A stretch of 64,000 bases of DNA, from the NCBI GenBank assembly GCA_012959525.1, contig DUDB01000053.1, positions 24,535 through 88,534 on the forward strand, written 5' to 3'. Below, one piece after another: positions 9,765 to 18,123 of this stretch; position 1 is the first letter of the stretch, and the number at the start of each line of letters is the position of its first letter. Made by a program: the position numbers and the translations under genes. Source of the DNA: Planctomycetota bacterium. GTDB taxonomy: Bacteria > Planctomycetota > UBA1135 > GCA-002686595. The notes beneath the pieces are model-generated. The model did no database searches, was not told the origin of the DNA, and was given only the letters and a program-made list of their open reading frames with translations.

Positions 9765-11069
9765 ATGGCCACCGAATTCCAAGGACCCCAGCGTGAGCTG
9801 CTCGACGCGCCCGACCGGGATAACTGCCCCGGCGCGCGTCCCGTGCTCGCCTACAGGGACGGGGACGATCCCGAGTATCTCGCGGGACTCGACGCACGCG
9901 CCAGGCAGAGGGTTCGGCTTCAACGGCGGGGAGCCTGGCACGGGGAGTGGGTTGAACTTCGGCCAGATCAAGCCCCGGGACTCACTCGCCCGCGGGCGGC
10001 AATGCTCGATGAGCGCTGGCACCGGGCTCGCCCGATTCTCCTGCCAGGCCTTCTGGAACACGACACGGCCTGGCCCGCCCAGGCCCAGGAGCGCGTGGCG
10101 CTATTCAAAGCCCTGCAACGCCCCGAGGGACTGGCCGAGTTCGTTGCCAACCGGCCCACGGACGCTCCTCCTCACTGGCGACCCACGGGCCAACGCCCCC
10201 TCTACGATCCCTCCAGGGACATCGCCTGCCTCGGCCTGGAGAGCCAGCCGAGCAAGGGGGTGTGGGTCAAGAGCGGGCACCTGTCCACCTATGATGAAGA
10301 CCAGTCACTACGGGTGCGCTTCTCCGCGGGTCCCGAGGGCAAGAATGACGCCAGCCGCGATCTCGAAGCCCACCGCCGAGTTCAGTCCCTGGCCCAGCAA
10401 CTCTTGCCCGAGACGCGCACCATCGAGTCCACCCCAGCACTGCTTGAGCCCCTTGAGGACTGGATAGATGGCCCGGTTTTTTTCACCCAGCACATCGGCT
10501 ACTGGAACGCACCGGGCGGTGGAGCACTCATGCACCACGACGCATTCCGCGAACCCCTTGAGGGAGGACAGCGCGGGGTGGTCTACGTGCAACTCGCTGG
10601 CCGCACAGCCTGGATGGCCCTCTCCATCGAGGATCTCAGCCGGCGGGTGATCGAATTCGTGGAGTACATGCAGGAGGGTGAATTGGCGTGGGTGCGTGAG
10701 GACCTGTTCCCCGATCGGGAGACGTTCGAGTGGCTGGAGCGCATGGTTGGCCGCTTCGGGCGGGTACGCAAGGAGCTGGGCAAGCCGGGCTGTGGGCGGC
10801 TGGGGCCCCTCGTGGGTCGCGGGCCGGAGTTCACATCCCTCCTCGCCGACGCGGGCCACGCGTTCATTTTGGAGCCCGGCGATGGAATCGTGCTGCCCAA
10901 CCAGGGTCTTGAGTGCACCTGCATGCACTCGGTGTTCTGCGCTTCAGAGGAGCCCACCTATGGGGTATCCATGGCCGTACGCGAAGCCCAGCCGACGGCC
11001 CCCGCCCGGGAGGAGCGCCCCTCCAAGCCCCAGCGGGGGCGCAGCGGCCGACGCCGACGGCGGAGTTAA
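9765..11069 (+). CDS. Uncharacterised protein, possible cupin/Fe(II)-dioxygenase fold
   Basis: Not recognised as a named family. The 434-aa protein has an HxD-like pair in ALMHHDAFREP (H257/H258, D259), followed after about 130 residues by CTCMHSVFC (H388). Between them lie a strand-rich core (GVVYVQLAGRTAWMAL) and FILEPGDGIVLPNQ, a pattern typical of cupin, JmjC and 2OG-Fe(II) oxygenases where H, D and H bind the metal. This metal triad is inferred from pattern only. The C-terminus is strongly basic (RSGRRRRRS), suggesting binding to nucleic acid or an acidic partner. TACCCT at 9752-9757 lies 7 nt before the ATG. A methyltransferase gene follows 53 bp downstream on the same strand, so the two may modify the same substrate. 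Confidence 0.6.
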   Translation: MATEFQGPQRELLDAPDRDNCPGARPVLAYRDGDDPEYLAGLDARARQRVRLQRRGAWHGEWVELRPDQAPGLTRPRAAMLDERWHRARPILLPGLLEHDTAWPAQAQERVALFKALQRPEGLAEFVANRPTDAPPHWRPTGQRPLYDPSRDIACLGLESQPSKGVWVKSGHLSTYDEDQSLRVRFSAGPEGKNDASRDLEAHRRVQSLAQQLLPETRTIESTPALLEPLEDWIDGPVFFTQHIGYWNAPGGGALMHHDAFREPLEGGQRGVVYVQLAGRTAWMALSIEDLSRRVIEFVEYMQEGELAWVREDLFPDRETFEWLERMVGRFGRVRKELGKPGCGRLGPLVGRGPEFTSLLADAGHAFILEPGDGIVLPNQGLECTCMHSVFCASEEPTYGVSMAVREAQPTAPAREERPSKPQRGRSGRRRRRS

Positions 11070-11122
11070 TTGCAGAACCCGGTCCGAGCCTCGGGCCATC
11101 CCAAGCGGTACGCTTCCGACCG

Positions 11123-12298
11123 ATGAGTACGATCGACCTCCCCGCCATCCCTGGCCCAGCAGAGCTAGCCCCGGCCCTGGCCGACCTGGGCCTGGATGGC
11201 AGCAGCCTCTCCCGGCTGGGAGACGGCACCATCGGAGACAAGCTAGCCGGTGCCCACGGAGACCCGCCACCGGGAGCCGGTAAGCGACAGCAGGTTGGCG
11301 CAGAGCTCGGGCCAGGCGCCACGCTCCTGCTCTTCCTGCCCGGCCCGCCCCCCTTGACGACTCTTGCGGCCTGGCGCAATGCCCTGTGGCCTCTACTGCA
11401 CGTACCCGCCTGGTACCGCTTCGATGGCCAGGCTGTGCAGCGCATGGAGTACGAGCGCCAAACTCAAGTGGGCCAGTCCGCACTCTCCGGAGCGTTGATT
11501 GTCGCCCGGCGCCGCACGGACCTGATGTCCCCCGACGCCACCGTCACCAAGTTTGACGCGAACGCAGCGGGCTGGGACGGCGAGCCCGGCGGACCGGGCT
11601 ACCCGCACTTCCGTTGGATGCGGCGCTACGTGGGCTGCTTCGCAGGCAAGAAGAACCCCAAGAGCATCCTCGACTTTGGCTGTGGCGCGGGTTGGTGCGG
11701 CATCGAAGCGGCCCTGGCGGCCAGTCAGCCGACCCTGTGCGCCTTCGACCCCAGTCCGAACATGGTGCAGCAGGCGGCGCACAATGCCCACGCTGCGGGT
11801 ATCGGCCCCTTCGAAGGGCGCACCGGATTCGGCGAGGCGCCCCCTTTCCCCACCCAAGGCCAGGAGCCCTTCGATCTGGTGATCAGCTCTGGAGTCATCA
11901 GCTTCTCTCCTGATCCGGAGACCTGGATGGATGGGATCGCAAAAACCGTTGCGGCGGCAGGCGACTTGGTTATCGGTGACATCCACCGTGAGTCGAGAGG
12001 ATTCCGGGCCAGGCGTCACAGACGCCCCGTGCTGCCCGCACGCGAGCTATCAGCCCTAACGGCCGCCGAAGTCGAAAGTGGCATGGCGTCCCGCGGCTTC
12101 GAAGCTGTCCGCAGGGCGAACTATCAGATCACTTGGCCCGTGCCCCAGTTGATGCACCTGAACGAGACCCGCCTGAAGGGTGCCCTGACCTACCCGCTCC
12201 TGTGGGCCAATCAACTATCAGCGGCATCGAACCGGGTCACCGGGTTTCCACCGACGAGCGGCTTCGACTCCTGGGTACTGCACCTGCGGCGCCGATAG
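11123..12298 (+). CDS. Class I SAM-dependent methyltransferase
   Basis: 391 aa. The C-terminal half carries the Rossmann methyltransferase motifs: motif I ILDFGCGAGWCG (residues 182-193), an acidic motif II residue in CAFDPSPNM (D209), and FDLVISSGVISFSPDP for motif IV/post-I. The N-terminal ~140 residues match nothing I recognise and include a Gly/Pro-rich stretch. The ATG at 11123 follows TACGCT (11109-11114) by 8 nt; longer in-frame readings upstream overlap the preceding gene and look non-coding. It pairs with the dioxygenase-like gene upstream and is convergent with accD. The methyl acceptor is unknown. Confidence 0.82.
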   Translation: MSTIDLPAIPGPAELAPALADLGLDGSSLSRLGDGTIGDKLAGAHGDPPPGAGKRQQVGAELGPGATLLLFLPGPPPLTTLAAWRNALWPLLHVPAWYRFDGQAVQRMEYERQTQVGQSALSGALIVARRRTDLMSPDATVTKFDANAAGWDGEPGGPGYPHFRWMRRYVGCFAGKKNPKSILDFGCGAGWCGIEAALAASQPTLCAFDPSPNMVQQAAHNAHAAGIGPFEGRTGFGEAPPFPTQGQEPFDLVISSGVISFSPDPETWMDGIAKTVAAAGDLVIGDIHRESRGFRARRHRRPVLPARELSALTAAEVESGMASRGFEAVRRANYQITWPVPQLMHLNETRLKGALTYPLLWANQLSAASNRVTGFPPTSGFDSWVLHLRRR

Positions 12299-12315
12299 GC
12301 GCACGGCCAAACTCG

Positions 12316-13347
12316 TCAGGCCTGCTCCGGGCGGGGGATAGCATCCCCGGACTCCGCCTCAGGTGCGGAGGGAGGTGTCTGCTCCGCCTCACCTAACTCC
12401 GCATCCGCATCCGGCGTCCCCTCGCTGCTGTCCTCGTCCGACGCCTCATCGCTCCCCAACTCTTCCCCCGTGGAATCTGGTGCAGGCGCTGAGGGCCTGC
12501 CGGCGACACCGAAATCAATCAACTTGGCCAACATCCCCACCAGATCCTCACGCGCGATGATGGAGTCCACCTGTCCCCTCTCCAGCAGGAACTCCGCACG
12601 CTGAAAGCCCGGAGGCAGCTCCTGCTTGATGGTGGTCTTGATGACCCGCGGGCCGGCGAACCCGATCAACGCCCCGGGCTCGGCCAAGGTCAGGTCACAC
12701 ACCGACGCGAAAGAAGCCGTCACTCCGCCGGTGGTTGGATTGGTCTGCACACAGATCGAGAATCCACCGGCGCTATTGAACTCCGCTAGAGCCGAGCAGG
12801 TCTTAGCCATCTGCATGAGGGAAAGCATGCCCTCGTGCATGCGGGCGCCGCCGGAGCTGGTGAACAGAATCAGCGGCAAATTGCGGACCCGCGCCACGTC
12901 CGTAGCCAGCGAGACCTTCTCCCCCACGACCTCTCCCATTGAACCGCCCAGGAACTTGAAGTCCAAGACCGCCAAAACGACGGGGCGGCCGAGGATATCT
13001 CCCGTGCCGCAGAGCAGGCCTTCCTTCTCGCCGCTCTTCTCCACAGTGCGAGCAATCTTCTCGGAGTAGGAAATGGCATCGGTGAATCCCAACCGATCCG
13101 AAGCTTCGAGGTCCGCAAACATCTCATTCCATGTACCGGGATCCAGGGTCATGGCCACCCGCTCCCGGCCAGGAACGGTGAAGTGAAAGCTGCAACTGGG
13201 ACAGGTGTGCCCCTTGGCCTCCAACTCCTTGCGGTAGATCGTCGTGTCGCACGAGGGGCACTTGAGCCACAACCCTCCCGGAATGTCCTTCTTCTTGAAG
13301 CGCAGGCCCGACAGACGACCGCGCGGCTTCTTCTTCGGCTCGCCCAT
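12316..13347 (-). CDS. accD: Acetyl-CoA carboxylase carboxyltransferase subunit beta
   Basis: Beta subunit of the carboxyltransferase that moves CO2 from biotin to acetyl-CoA in fatty-acid synthesis. The N-terminal zinc ribbon is complete (C30, C33, C49, C52), followed by the crotonase-like core with FTSSGGARMHEGMLSLMQM, TTGGVTASFAS and GALIGFAGPRVI. At 343 aa it exceeds the ~300-aa norm because of a 60-residue acidic, low-complexity C-terminal tail rich in Glu, Asp, Ser and Pro. It is separated by 2 bp from rpe upstream and is the last gene of the gap-pgk-rpe-accD series. accA is not present here. Confidence 0.95.
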   Translation of the reverse strand: MGEPKKKPRGRLSGLRFKKKDIPGGLWLKCPSCDTTIYRKELEAKGHTCPSCSFHFTVPGRERVAMTLDPGTWNEMFADLEASDRLGFTDAISYSEKIARTVEKSGEKEGLLCGTGDILGRPVVLAVLDFKFLGGSMGEVVGEKVSLATDVARVRNLPLILFTSSGGARMHEGMLSLMQMAKTCSALAEFNSAGGFSICVQTNPTTGGVTASFASVCDLTLAEPGALIGFAGPRVIKTTIKQELPPGFQRAEFLLERGQVDSIIAREDLVGMLAKLIDFGVAGRPSAPAPDSTGEELGSDEASDEDSSEGTPDADAELGEAEQTPPSAPEAESGDAIPRPEQA

Positions 13348-13349
13348 GC

Positions 13350-14042
13350 CTAGGCTTCGCTTCCTGCGGGCAGGACGGCCTCGGCGGCCGCGCGTAATTC
13401 GCTGATCGTGGCGGCCATGTCAGGGGGTCCAAAGATGGCTGAACCGGCCACCAAAGCGTTGGCCCCGGCTTCAGCACACAGGGGCAGGGTGGTTGGGTCG
13501 AGTCCGCCGTCCATCTCCACGTGGCCCTCAAAGCCCGCACGCCGCAACCAACGGGTCTTGTCGAGGACGTCCGCGATGAAGCTCTGCCCACCGAAGCCTG
13601 GAAAGACACTCATAACAAGCACCAGGTCCACGCTCCCCAAGAGCGGCTCGAGACCCTCAATGGGTGTGTCCGGATTCACGGCCACACCGACCTGGGGTAC
13701 ACCCTGCTCCCGAAAGGCGGCGATAACCTCGAGCGAGGCCTGCTCGCTCGGCGCCACCTCCCAGTGGTACGTCAGGACTTCCGCCCCAGCCTTCGCATAG
13801 GGCCCCGCGAATTCCGCAGGGTTAGTGATCATCAGGTGCACGTCAAGGGGGACACTTGCAACGGCGTGAATGGCCTTCACCAGGGGCGGTCCGATGGTCA
13901 GGTTGGGCACGAAGTGGCCATCCATGACGTCCACGTGCAACCAGTCCGCGCCGGCGGCCTCGGTCCGCTTGACCTCCGAAGCGATTTGCCCGAAATCACA
14001 GGACAAGAGCGAAGGCGCGATCTGGATCGGTGGGGTGTGCAT
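13350..14042 (-). CDS. rpe: Ribulose-phosphate 3-epimerase
   Basis: Interconverts ribulose 5-phosphate and xylulose 5-phosphate in the pentose phosphate pathway; metal-dependent TIM barrel, 230 aa. Motifs: IAPSLLSCDFGQI, the metal/catalytic LHVDVMDGHFVPN, PLDVHLMI, VMSVFPGFGGQSF and HVEMDGGLD, with the phosphate-binding ALVAGSAIFG near the end. All expected metal-ligand His/Asp positions appear to be kept. Located 110 bp downstream of pgk and 2 bp upstream of accD on the same strand. Confidence 0.95.
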   Translation of the reverse strand: MHTPPIQIAPSLLSCDFGQIASEVKRTEAAGADWLHVDVMDGHFVPNLTIGPPLVKAIHAVASVPLDVHLMITNPAEFAGPYAKAGAEVLTYHWEVAPSEQASLEVIAAFREQGVPQVGVAVNPDTPIEGLEPLLGSVDLVLVMSVFPGFGGQSFIADVLDKTRWLRRAGFEGHVEMDGGLDPTTLPLCAEAGANALVAGSAIFGPPDMAATISELRAAAEAVLPAGSEA

Positions 14043-14152
14043 GAGGTGTGCGTTCGGAAGGCTCAGCCGGGAATGGTGTGAAGGCTAGTCTAGGGCCAGG
14101 ACGCGCAAGCCTCCAGTCTGAGGCCCTCACCAATGCCCAGGCCTCGAACCTG

Positions 14153-15337
14153 CTAGCCCAGGGCCTCGATTCCAGGTAGCACCTTGCCTTCGAGCAGTTC
14201 CAAGGAGGCGCCCCCCCCCGTTGAGATGTGCGACATTTGAGAAGCCAGGCCCAGGCCTCCCACCGCGGCCACGGAGTCCCCCCCGCCCACCACGGTGTAC
14301 CCCTCACAGTCCGCAAGGGCCTGGCCCACGGCCTCGGTCCCGGCGCTGAAGGCCTCCATTTCGAAGACGCCCATGGGCCCGTTCCAAACCACCGTCCGGG
14401 CCTCTGCCACGGCAGCCACGTAGAGCTCGATGGTGCGCGGACCGATATCCAACCCCATCCAGCCCACGGGGATGCCGGGCCCACAAACCTGGGTGTCCGC
14501 ATCGGCCGCGAAACGATCCGCCGCCACATGGTCGAGGGGCAGGAGCAACTTCACGCCCCGTTCGGCCGCCTTCGCCTCGGCCGACCGGCACAACTCGAGC
14601 TGCTCAGGTTCCACCAGGGAATCCCCGACCTCGATCCCTTGGGACTGAAGGAAGGTGTAGGCCATGCCGCCGCCGACCAGGATGACGTCCACCTGTTCAA
14701 GGAGGTGGTCGATCACCGTCAGCTTGTCCGAGACCTTGGCTCCCCCGAGGATCGCCACCAGGGGACGCTCGGGATTGTCCAGCACGCGCGCAAAGGCGTC
14801 CATTTCCTTCTCCAGCAGGCGACCCGCCGCTGAGGGCAGGAACCTCGGGATTCCAGAGACGGAGGCGTGGTCCCTGTGGCAGGCACCGAAGGCCTCTCCC
14901 ACGAAACAATCTCCCAAGGCGGCGTAGGCCCTTGCCAACTCCTCGTCGCCCCTGGTTTCTCCCGCGTGAAAACGCACGTTCTCCAGGAGCACGGTGGTCC
15001 CAGACTCAGCCCCTTCGATGGCTTGCACGACGGCGGCGCCTGTGGATTCACCCAACTTCAGGACCGGGGATCCGAGCAATTCCTGTAGCCGGGTCGCGAT
15101 GGGATCCACACGCAACGCCTCCACCACCTCGCCTTGGGGACGACCGAAGTGACACAGGCAGATGGGATGCCCGCCCTGCTCCAAGATGTGGTTCAAGGTG
15201 GGCAGGACAGCCCGGATACGAGTGTCATCGCGGATGGCTCCCTGCTCGTTCAGGGGAACGTTGAAATCCACCCGAACGAGCACGCGCTGGCCCTCCAGCG
15301 ACAAGCTCTCCAGTCGAGGTGCCTTGAGTGTGCTCAT
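14153..15337 (-). CDS. pgk: Phosphoglycerate kinase
   Basis: Transfers phosphate between 1,3-bisphosphoglycerate and ADP in glycolysis. Full length, 394 aa. N-terminal RVLVRVDFNVPL, the substrate loop CHFGRPQGE (SHLGRPKG in most), LLENVRFHAGE, ILGGAKVSDKL, and the nucleotide site VWNGPMGVFE plus VVGGGDSVAA with STGGGASLELLEG. The usual FVNDAFG motif reads FVGEAFGACHRDHAS, a mildly divergent version. It begins 25 bp downstream of gap, so a gap-pgk transcript is likely. Confidence 0.95.
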   Translation of the reverse strand: MSTLKAPRLESLSLEGQRVLVRVDFNVPLNEQGAIRDDTRIRAVLPTLNHILEQGGHPICLCHFGRPQGEVVEALRVDPIATRLQELLGSPVLKLGESTGAAVVQAIEGAESGTTVLLENVRFHAGETRGDEELARAYAALGDCFVGEAFGACHRDHASVSGIPRFLPSAAGRLLEKEMDAFARVLDNPERPLVAILGGAKVSDKLTVIDHLLEQVDVILVGGGMAYTFLQSQGIEVGDSLVEPEQLELCRSAEAKAAERGVKLLLPLDHVAADRFAADADTQVCGPGIPVGWMGLDIGPRTIELYVAAVAEARTVVWNGPMGVFEMEAFSAGTEAVGQALADCEGYTVVGGGDSVAAVGGLGLASQMSHISTGGGASLELLEGKVLPGIEALG

Positions 15338-15362
15338 GGGCGAATCGCTGCCCTCGGAAACC

Positions 15363-16415
15363 TCAGCGCTTGCGCTTGACGGGCTTTTTCTTGGCAGATT
15401 TGCGCGGGGCCTTGGCCTTGAGACTGTGGGCCTTCTGCATCAACTGCACGACGCGGTTGGAATAGCCGCACTCGTTGTCGTACCAGGAGAGCACCTTAAC
15501 CGTGTTGCCCCCGATCGCCATCGTGGCGCCAGCATCAATGATGGAACTGTGGGGATCCCCAACGATGTCCGAAGAGACGATCGGATCCTCGGTGTAGGCC
15601 AAAATCCCCTTCAAGGGGCCGCGCTTGGCCGCTGCGGCCAGAGCCTTGTTTACGTCGGCGACCGAGGCGTTCTTCTTCAGCGTAACCACAAGGTCCACGG
15701 CCGAACCCGCCGGGATCGGCACACGCAGCGAGCAACCATCCAGCTTGCCCTCGAGGTGCGGTAGGATCTTGCCCACGGCCCGTGCAGCGCCCGTACTCGT
15801 GGGGATGATGTTGACGGCTGCGGCGCGCGAACGGCGCAGATCTCCGTGGGGAAGGTCCAGCACGCGCTGGTCGTTGGTGTAGGCGTGCACCGTGGTCATC
15901 AGACCGTGCTTGATGCCAAACGCGTCGTCCAGAACCTTGGCCAGGGGGGCCAGACAGTTGGTGGTACAAGAAGCGTTGGAGATAATACGGTCACTGGCCT
16001 TGAGGTCCTTGTCGTTGACACCCATCACGATCATGGCGTCGATGGCGTCCTTGGGCGGAACCGTCAGGAGGACCTTCTTGGCTCCGGCGTCCAAGTGCTT
16101 TGAGCACGCCTCGCGAGTAGAGAGCACCCCCGTGGCCTCCACAACGAAGTCCACCCGGTTGGCCTTGTGGGGCAACTTGGAGGGATCGCGCTCCGCCGTG
16201 ATGGGAATCCGCTTGCCGTCCACCGAGATGGCACCCTTCATGGTCTTGACCTTGCCGGGGTAACGACCCAGGACGGAGTCGTACTTCAGCAGGTGGGCCA
16301 GGGTGGCCGGGTCGGTGAGGTCGTTGATATGGACAACCTCGCAGCGAGGGGTGTTCTGGAGGATCCGGAAGACGTTCCGGCCAATGCGGCCGAAGCCGTT
16401 GATCGCGATGCGCAT
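15363..16415 (-). CDS. gap: Glyceraldehyde-3-phosphate dehydrogenase with lysine-rich C-terminal tail
   Basis: NAD-dependent type I GAPDH of glycolysis. Motifs: [20 protein letters not shown] (the Asp that favours NAD over NADP), catalytic Cys150 in [10 protein letters not shown]177 in [24 protein letters not shown] and [14 protein letters not shown]. At 350 aa it is about 15 residues longer than usual because the normal end is followed by [16 protein letters not shown], a very basic tail similar in composition to the topA tail in this window. First gene of the gap-pgk series; its upstream region holds a 10-bp direct repeat. Confidence 0.95.
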   Translation of the reverse strand: MRIAINGFGRIGRNVFRILQNTPRCEVVHINDLTDPATLAHLLKYDSVLGRYPGKVKTMKGAISVDGKRIPITAERDPSKLPHKANRVDFVVEATGVLSTREACSKHLDAGAKKVLLTVPPKDAIDAMIVMGVNDKDLKASDRIISNASCTTNCLAPLAKVLDDAFGIKHGLMTTVHAYTNDQRVLDLPHGDLRRSRAAAVNIIPTSTGAARAVGKILPHLEGKLDGCSLRVPIPAGSAVDLVVTLKKNASVADVNKALAAAAKRGPLKGILAYTEDPIVSSDIVGDPHSSIIDAGATMAIGGNTVKVLSWYDNECGYSNRVVQLMQKAHSLKAKAPRKSAKKKPVKRKR

Positions 16416-16766
16416 GTGAGAAAGTAAGGTTGCTGTGGTGGAATCACGTCCGGTTGCCCCAGAATTGGCAGCTTCACCCTCATTGCAGGTGACTGAGGCA
16501 AGGATGTTGGAATTGGCAGAATGTCAGGGCCGGAGATAACGGGTTCTGGCCCAGGTTTCCGAGGGAAACGGGGCACGAGGATACCCCCGGGAACCGATGG
16601 AAACAACTGGCCTTAGGCCCAGTAGCTCCCCCCCACTCCGCGTATTCTCGATCGACCGTCGGTCAACCCAAAGCCCTGGAAGCAGGATTCTGGCTCCGCC
16701 CGGGCTCTCATCTTGAGAGTTCGTGCGCCAACCCATCCCGCTCAGGCCGGTAGGGATCCTCCTGGG
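16416..16766. other. Intergenic region between divergent gap and tilS
   Basis: 351 bp with no convincing gene. GAATTGGCAG occurs twice in direct orientation (16462-16471 and 16510-16519, 48 bp apart), upstream of gap, and might be an operator for the glycolytic operon. A TACTTT box lies about 5 nt before the gap start on the minus strand. Nothing else stands out. Confidence 0.4.
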
Positions 16767-17909
16767 ATGACAGCCAAAGGTTGGTGTCCGACACCGGGAC
16801 CAACTTTCCGCGGCACCCCAACCCCCTCATCCACCTTGCCCTCACACCAAGCTCCCTCTCCCAGCCAACCTGACGACGCAGCCCTCTGGCGAGAGGCCTG
16901 GGCCGCTCGCTGGCATTCCCTCGCCAAGACCGTTGGGCTGAACCCACGAGAGCCCTTGGTGCTTGCCCTCTCCGGGGGTGCCGACTCCGTCTACCTGCTG
17001 CACCTTGTGGCCGCCGCACGCATGCAAAGCTCGGTGGACGGCGACGGTCCCCATCCAAAGGTGTTGGCCGTGCACGTGGACCACATGCTTAGGGGAGAAG
17101 AATCCTGCGAGGATTCAGCCTTCTGTGCCCGGATGTGCGCACGCCTGTCCGTGCCCTTCGCCCGCCGCCGCGCGGACCTGGGCGATGAGGTAGCAAACCT
17201 CGAGGCCCGCGCGCGCAAGCTCCGCTATGGGCTTCTGGCGGAAGAAGCCCTTGGAGCGGGCAGCCATGTCATCCTCACAGGCCACCACGAAGACGATGCC
17301 CTAGAGACCCTGCTCCTGCGCTGGATGCGAGGATCCTCCCTGCCGGGACTGGCTGGCCTGAAGGCCGAGAACATCATCCGCCCGGCCTCCGCGACATCTC
17401 AACCCATGCGTGTGGTTCGCCCGCTGCTCAACTTGCGACGGGAAGAGGTGCGCCACCTCCTGCGTGAAGCAGGTGTCGATTGGCGCGAAGATTCGAGCAA
17501 TGGTAGCCCAGCCCACACCCGTAACCGGGTTCGGAACCAGCTCCTGCCACGCATCGAGTCCACCTGCGGCCCCACCGGTGTTGAGAATCTGCGCGCCTTC
17601 GCCAGCGCGGTAGAAGGACTAGAAGATGAGTTGGCCACCCGCACGGCGAATCTGAACTGGGACTCGGACGGTCCGACAGGCCGCCAGATTCCCCGTGATA
17701 GCCTCGACATGGCTCACACCCTGCAACGACGGGCTCTGTGGCGCCTATTGTCCGAAGGCACCGGCCGGCCCCCTTCGCACACGCTCTTGTCCATTCTTCA
17801 AGAGGATCTTGAGAACGAGGTGCAGACGCGCCACACCCTGCCTGGCGGTTGGCACCTGGACCTGGCAGAGGACACCTTGGTCCTGACTGCACCGGGCGCC
17901 CAGGCCTAG
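16767..17909 (+). CDS. tilS: tRNA(Ile)-lysidine synthase
   Basis: Adds lysine to C34 of the CAU-anticodon tRNA(Ile) so that it reads AUA; N-type ATP pyrophosphatase. The PP-loop LALSGGADSVYLL is present, followed by AVHVDHMLRGEES, TGHHEDDALETLLLRWMRGSSLPGL and RPLLNLRREEVRHLL...WREDSSN, all typical of TilS. I choose the ATG at 16767 (MTAKGWCPTPGP), giving 380 aa with a ~55-residue unconserved N-terminal extension. The PP-loop would normally lie nearer the start, so a later start is possible. Confidence 0.9.
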   Translation: MTAKGWCPTPGPTFRGTPTPSSTLPSHQAPSPSQPDDAALWREAWAARWHSLAKTVGLNPREPLVLALSGGADSVYLLHLVAAARMQSSVDGDGPHPKVLAVHVDHMLRGEESCEDSAFCARMCARLSVPFARRRADLGDEVANLEARARKLRYGLLAEEALGAGSHVILTGHHEDDALETLLLRWMRGSSLPGLAGLKAENIIRPASATSQPMRVVRPLLNLRREEVRHLLREAGVDWREDSSNGSPAHTRNRVRNQLLPRIESTCGPTGVENLRAFASAVEGLEDELATRTANLNWDSDGPTGRQIPRDSLDMAHTLQRRALWRLLSEGTGRPPSHTLLSILQEDLENEVQTRHTLPGGWHLDLAEDTLVLTAPGAQA

Positions 17910-17929
17910 AGAGCAGAGCACCGCTCTCT
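17908..17929 (+). terminator. Hairpin at the tilS stop codon
   Basis: AGAGAGC and GCTCTCT form a 7-bp perfect inverted repeat with an 8-nt loop, beginning at the tilS stop. There is no T-tract, so it is only a possible terminator. Confidence 0.25.
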
Positions 17930-18028
17930 CTGCTGCCCACGGGGCTGGAAGTCCAGCACATCACACCCGCAGCGCGGGTCTGGCGGAGTGGCTCATAGCC
18001 CCCGCACCCCGGCTCTTGCCCCATCCGG

Positions 18029-18055
18029 GTGACTTCGCCGACCCGGGCCTATACT
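18029..18055 (+). promoter_or_regulatory. Putative promoter of the yggS-kinase-PNP-purN series
   Basis: TATACT at 18050-18055 matches TATAAT at five of six positions, with GTGACT at 18029-18034 as a possible -35 and a 15-bp spacer (short). It lies in the 214-bp gap between tilS and the first plausible start of yggS. Confidence 0.35.
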
Positions 18056-18123
18056 CTCTGCCTGAAATCGGGTTTCACCGGCTTGCGACCTGCCCCCCCC
18101 TGCCTGTCCACGCTCCATGGCTT

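Noticed and set aside
10913..11122. Upstream extension of the methyltransferase gene
   Set aside because: It overlaps the end of the dioxygenase-like gene in another frame; the ATG at 11123 with its -10 box is a better start.
17970..18010. tRNA-like sequence GGTCTGGCGGAGTGGCTC
   Set aside because: It recalls the D-arm of a Ser or Leu tRNA, but no matching anticodon arm, T-loop (GGTTCRA) or acceptor stem follows.
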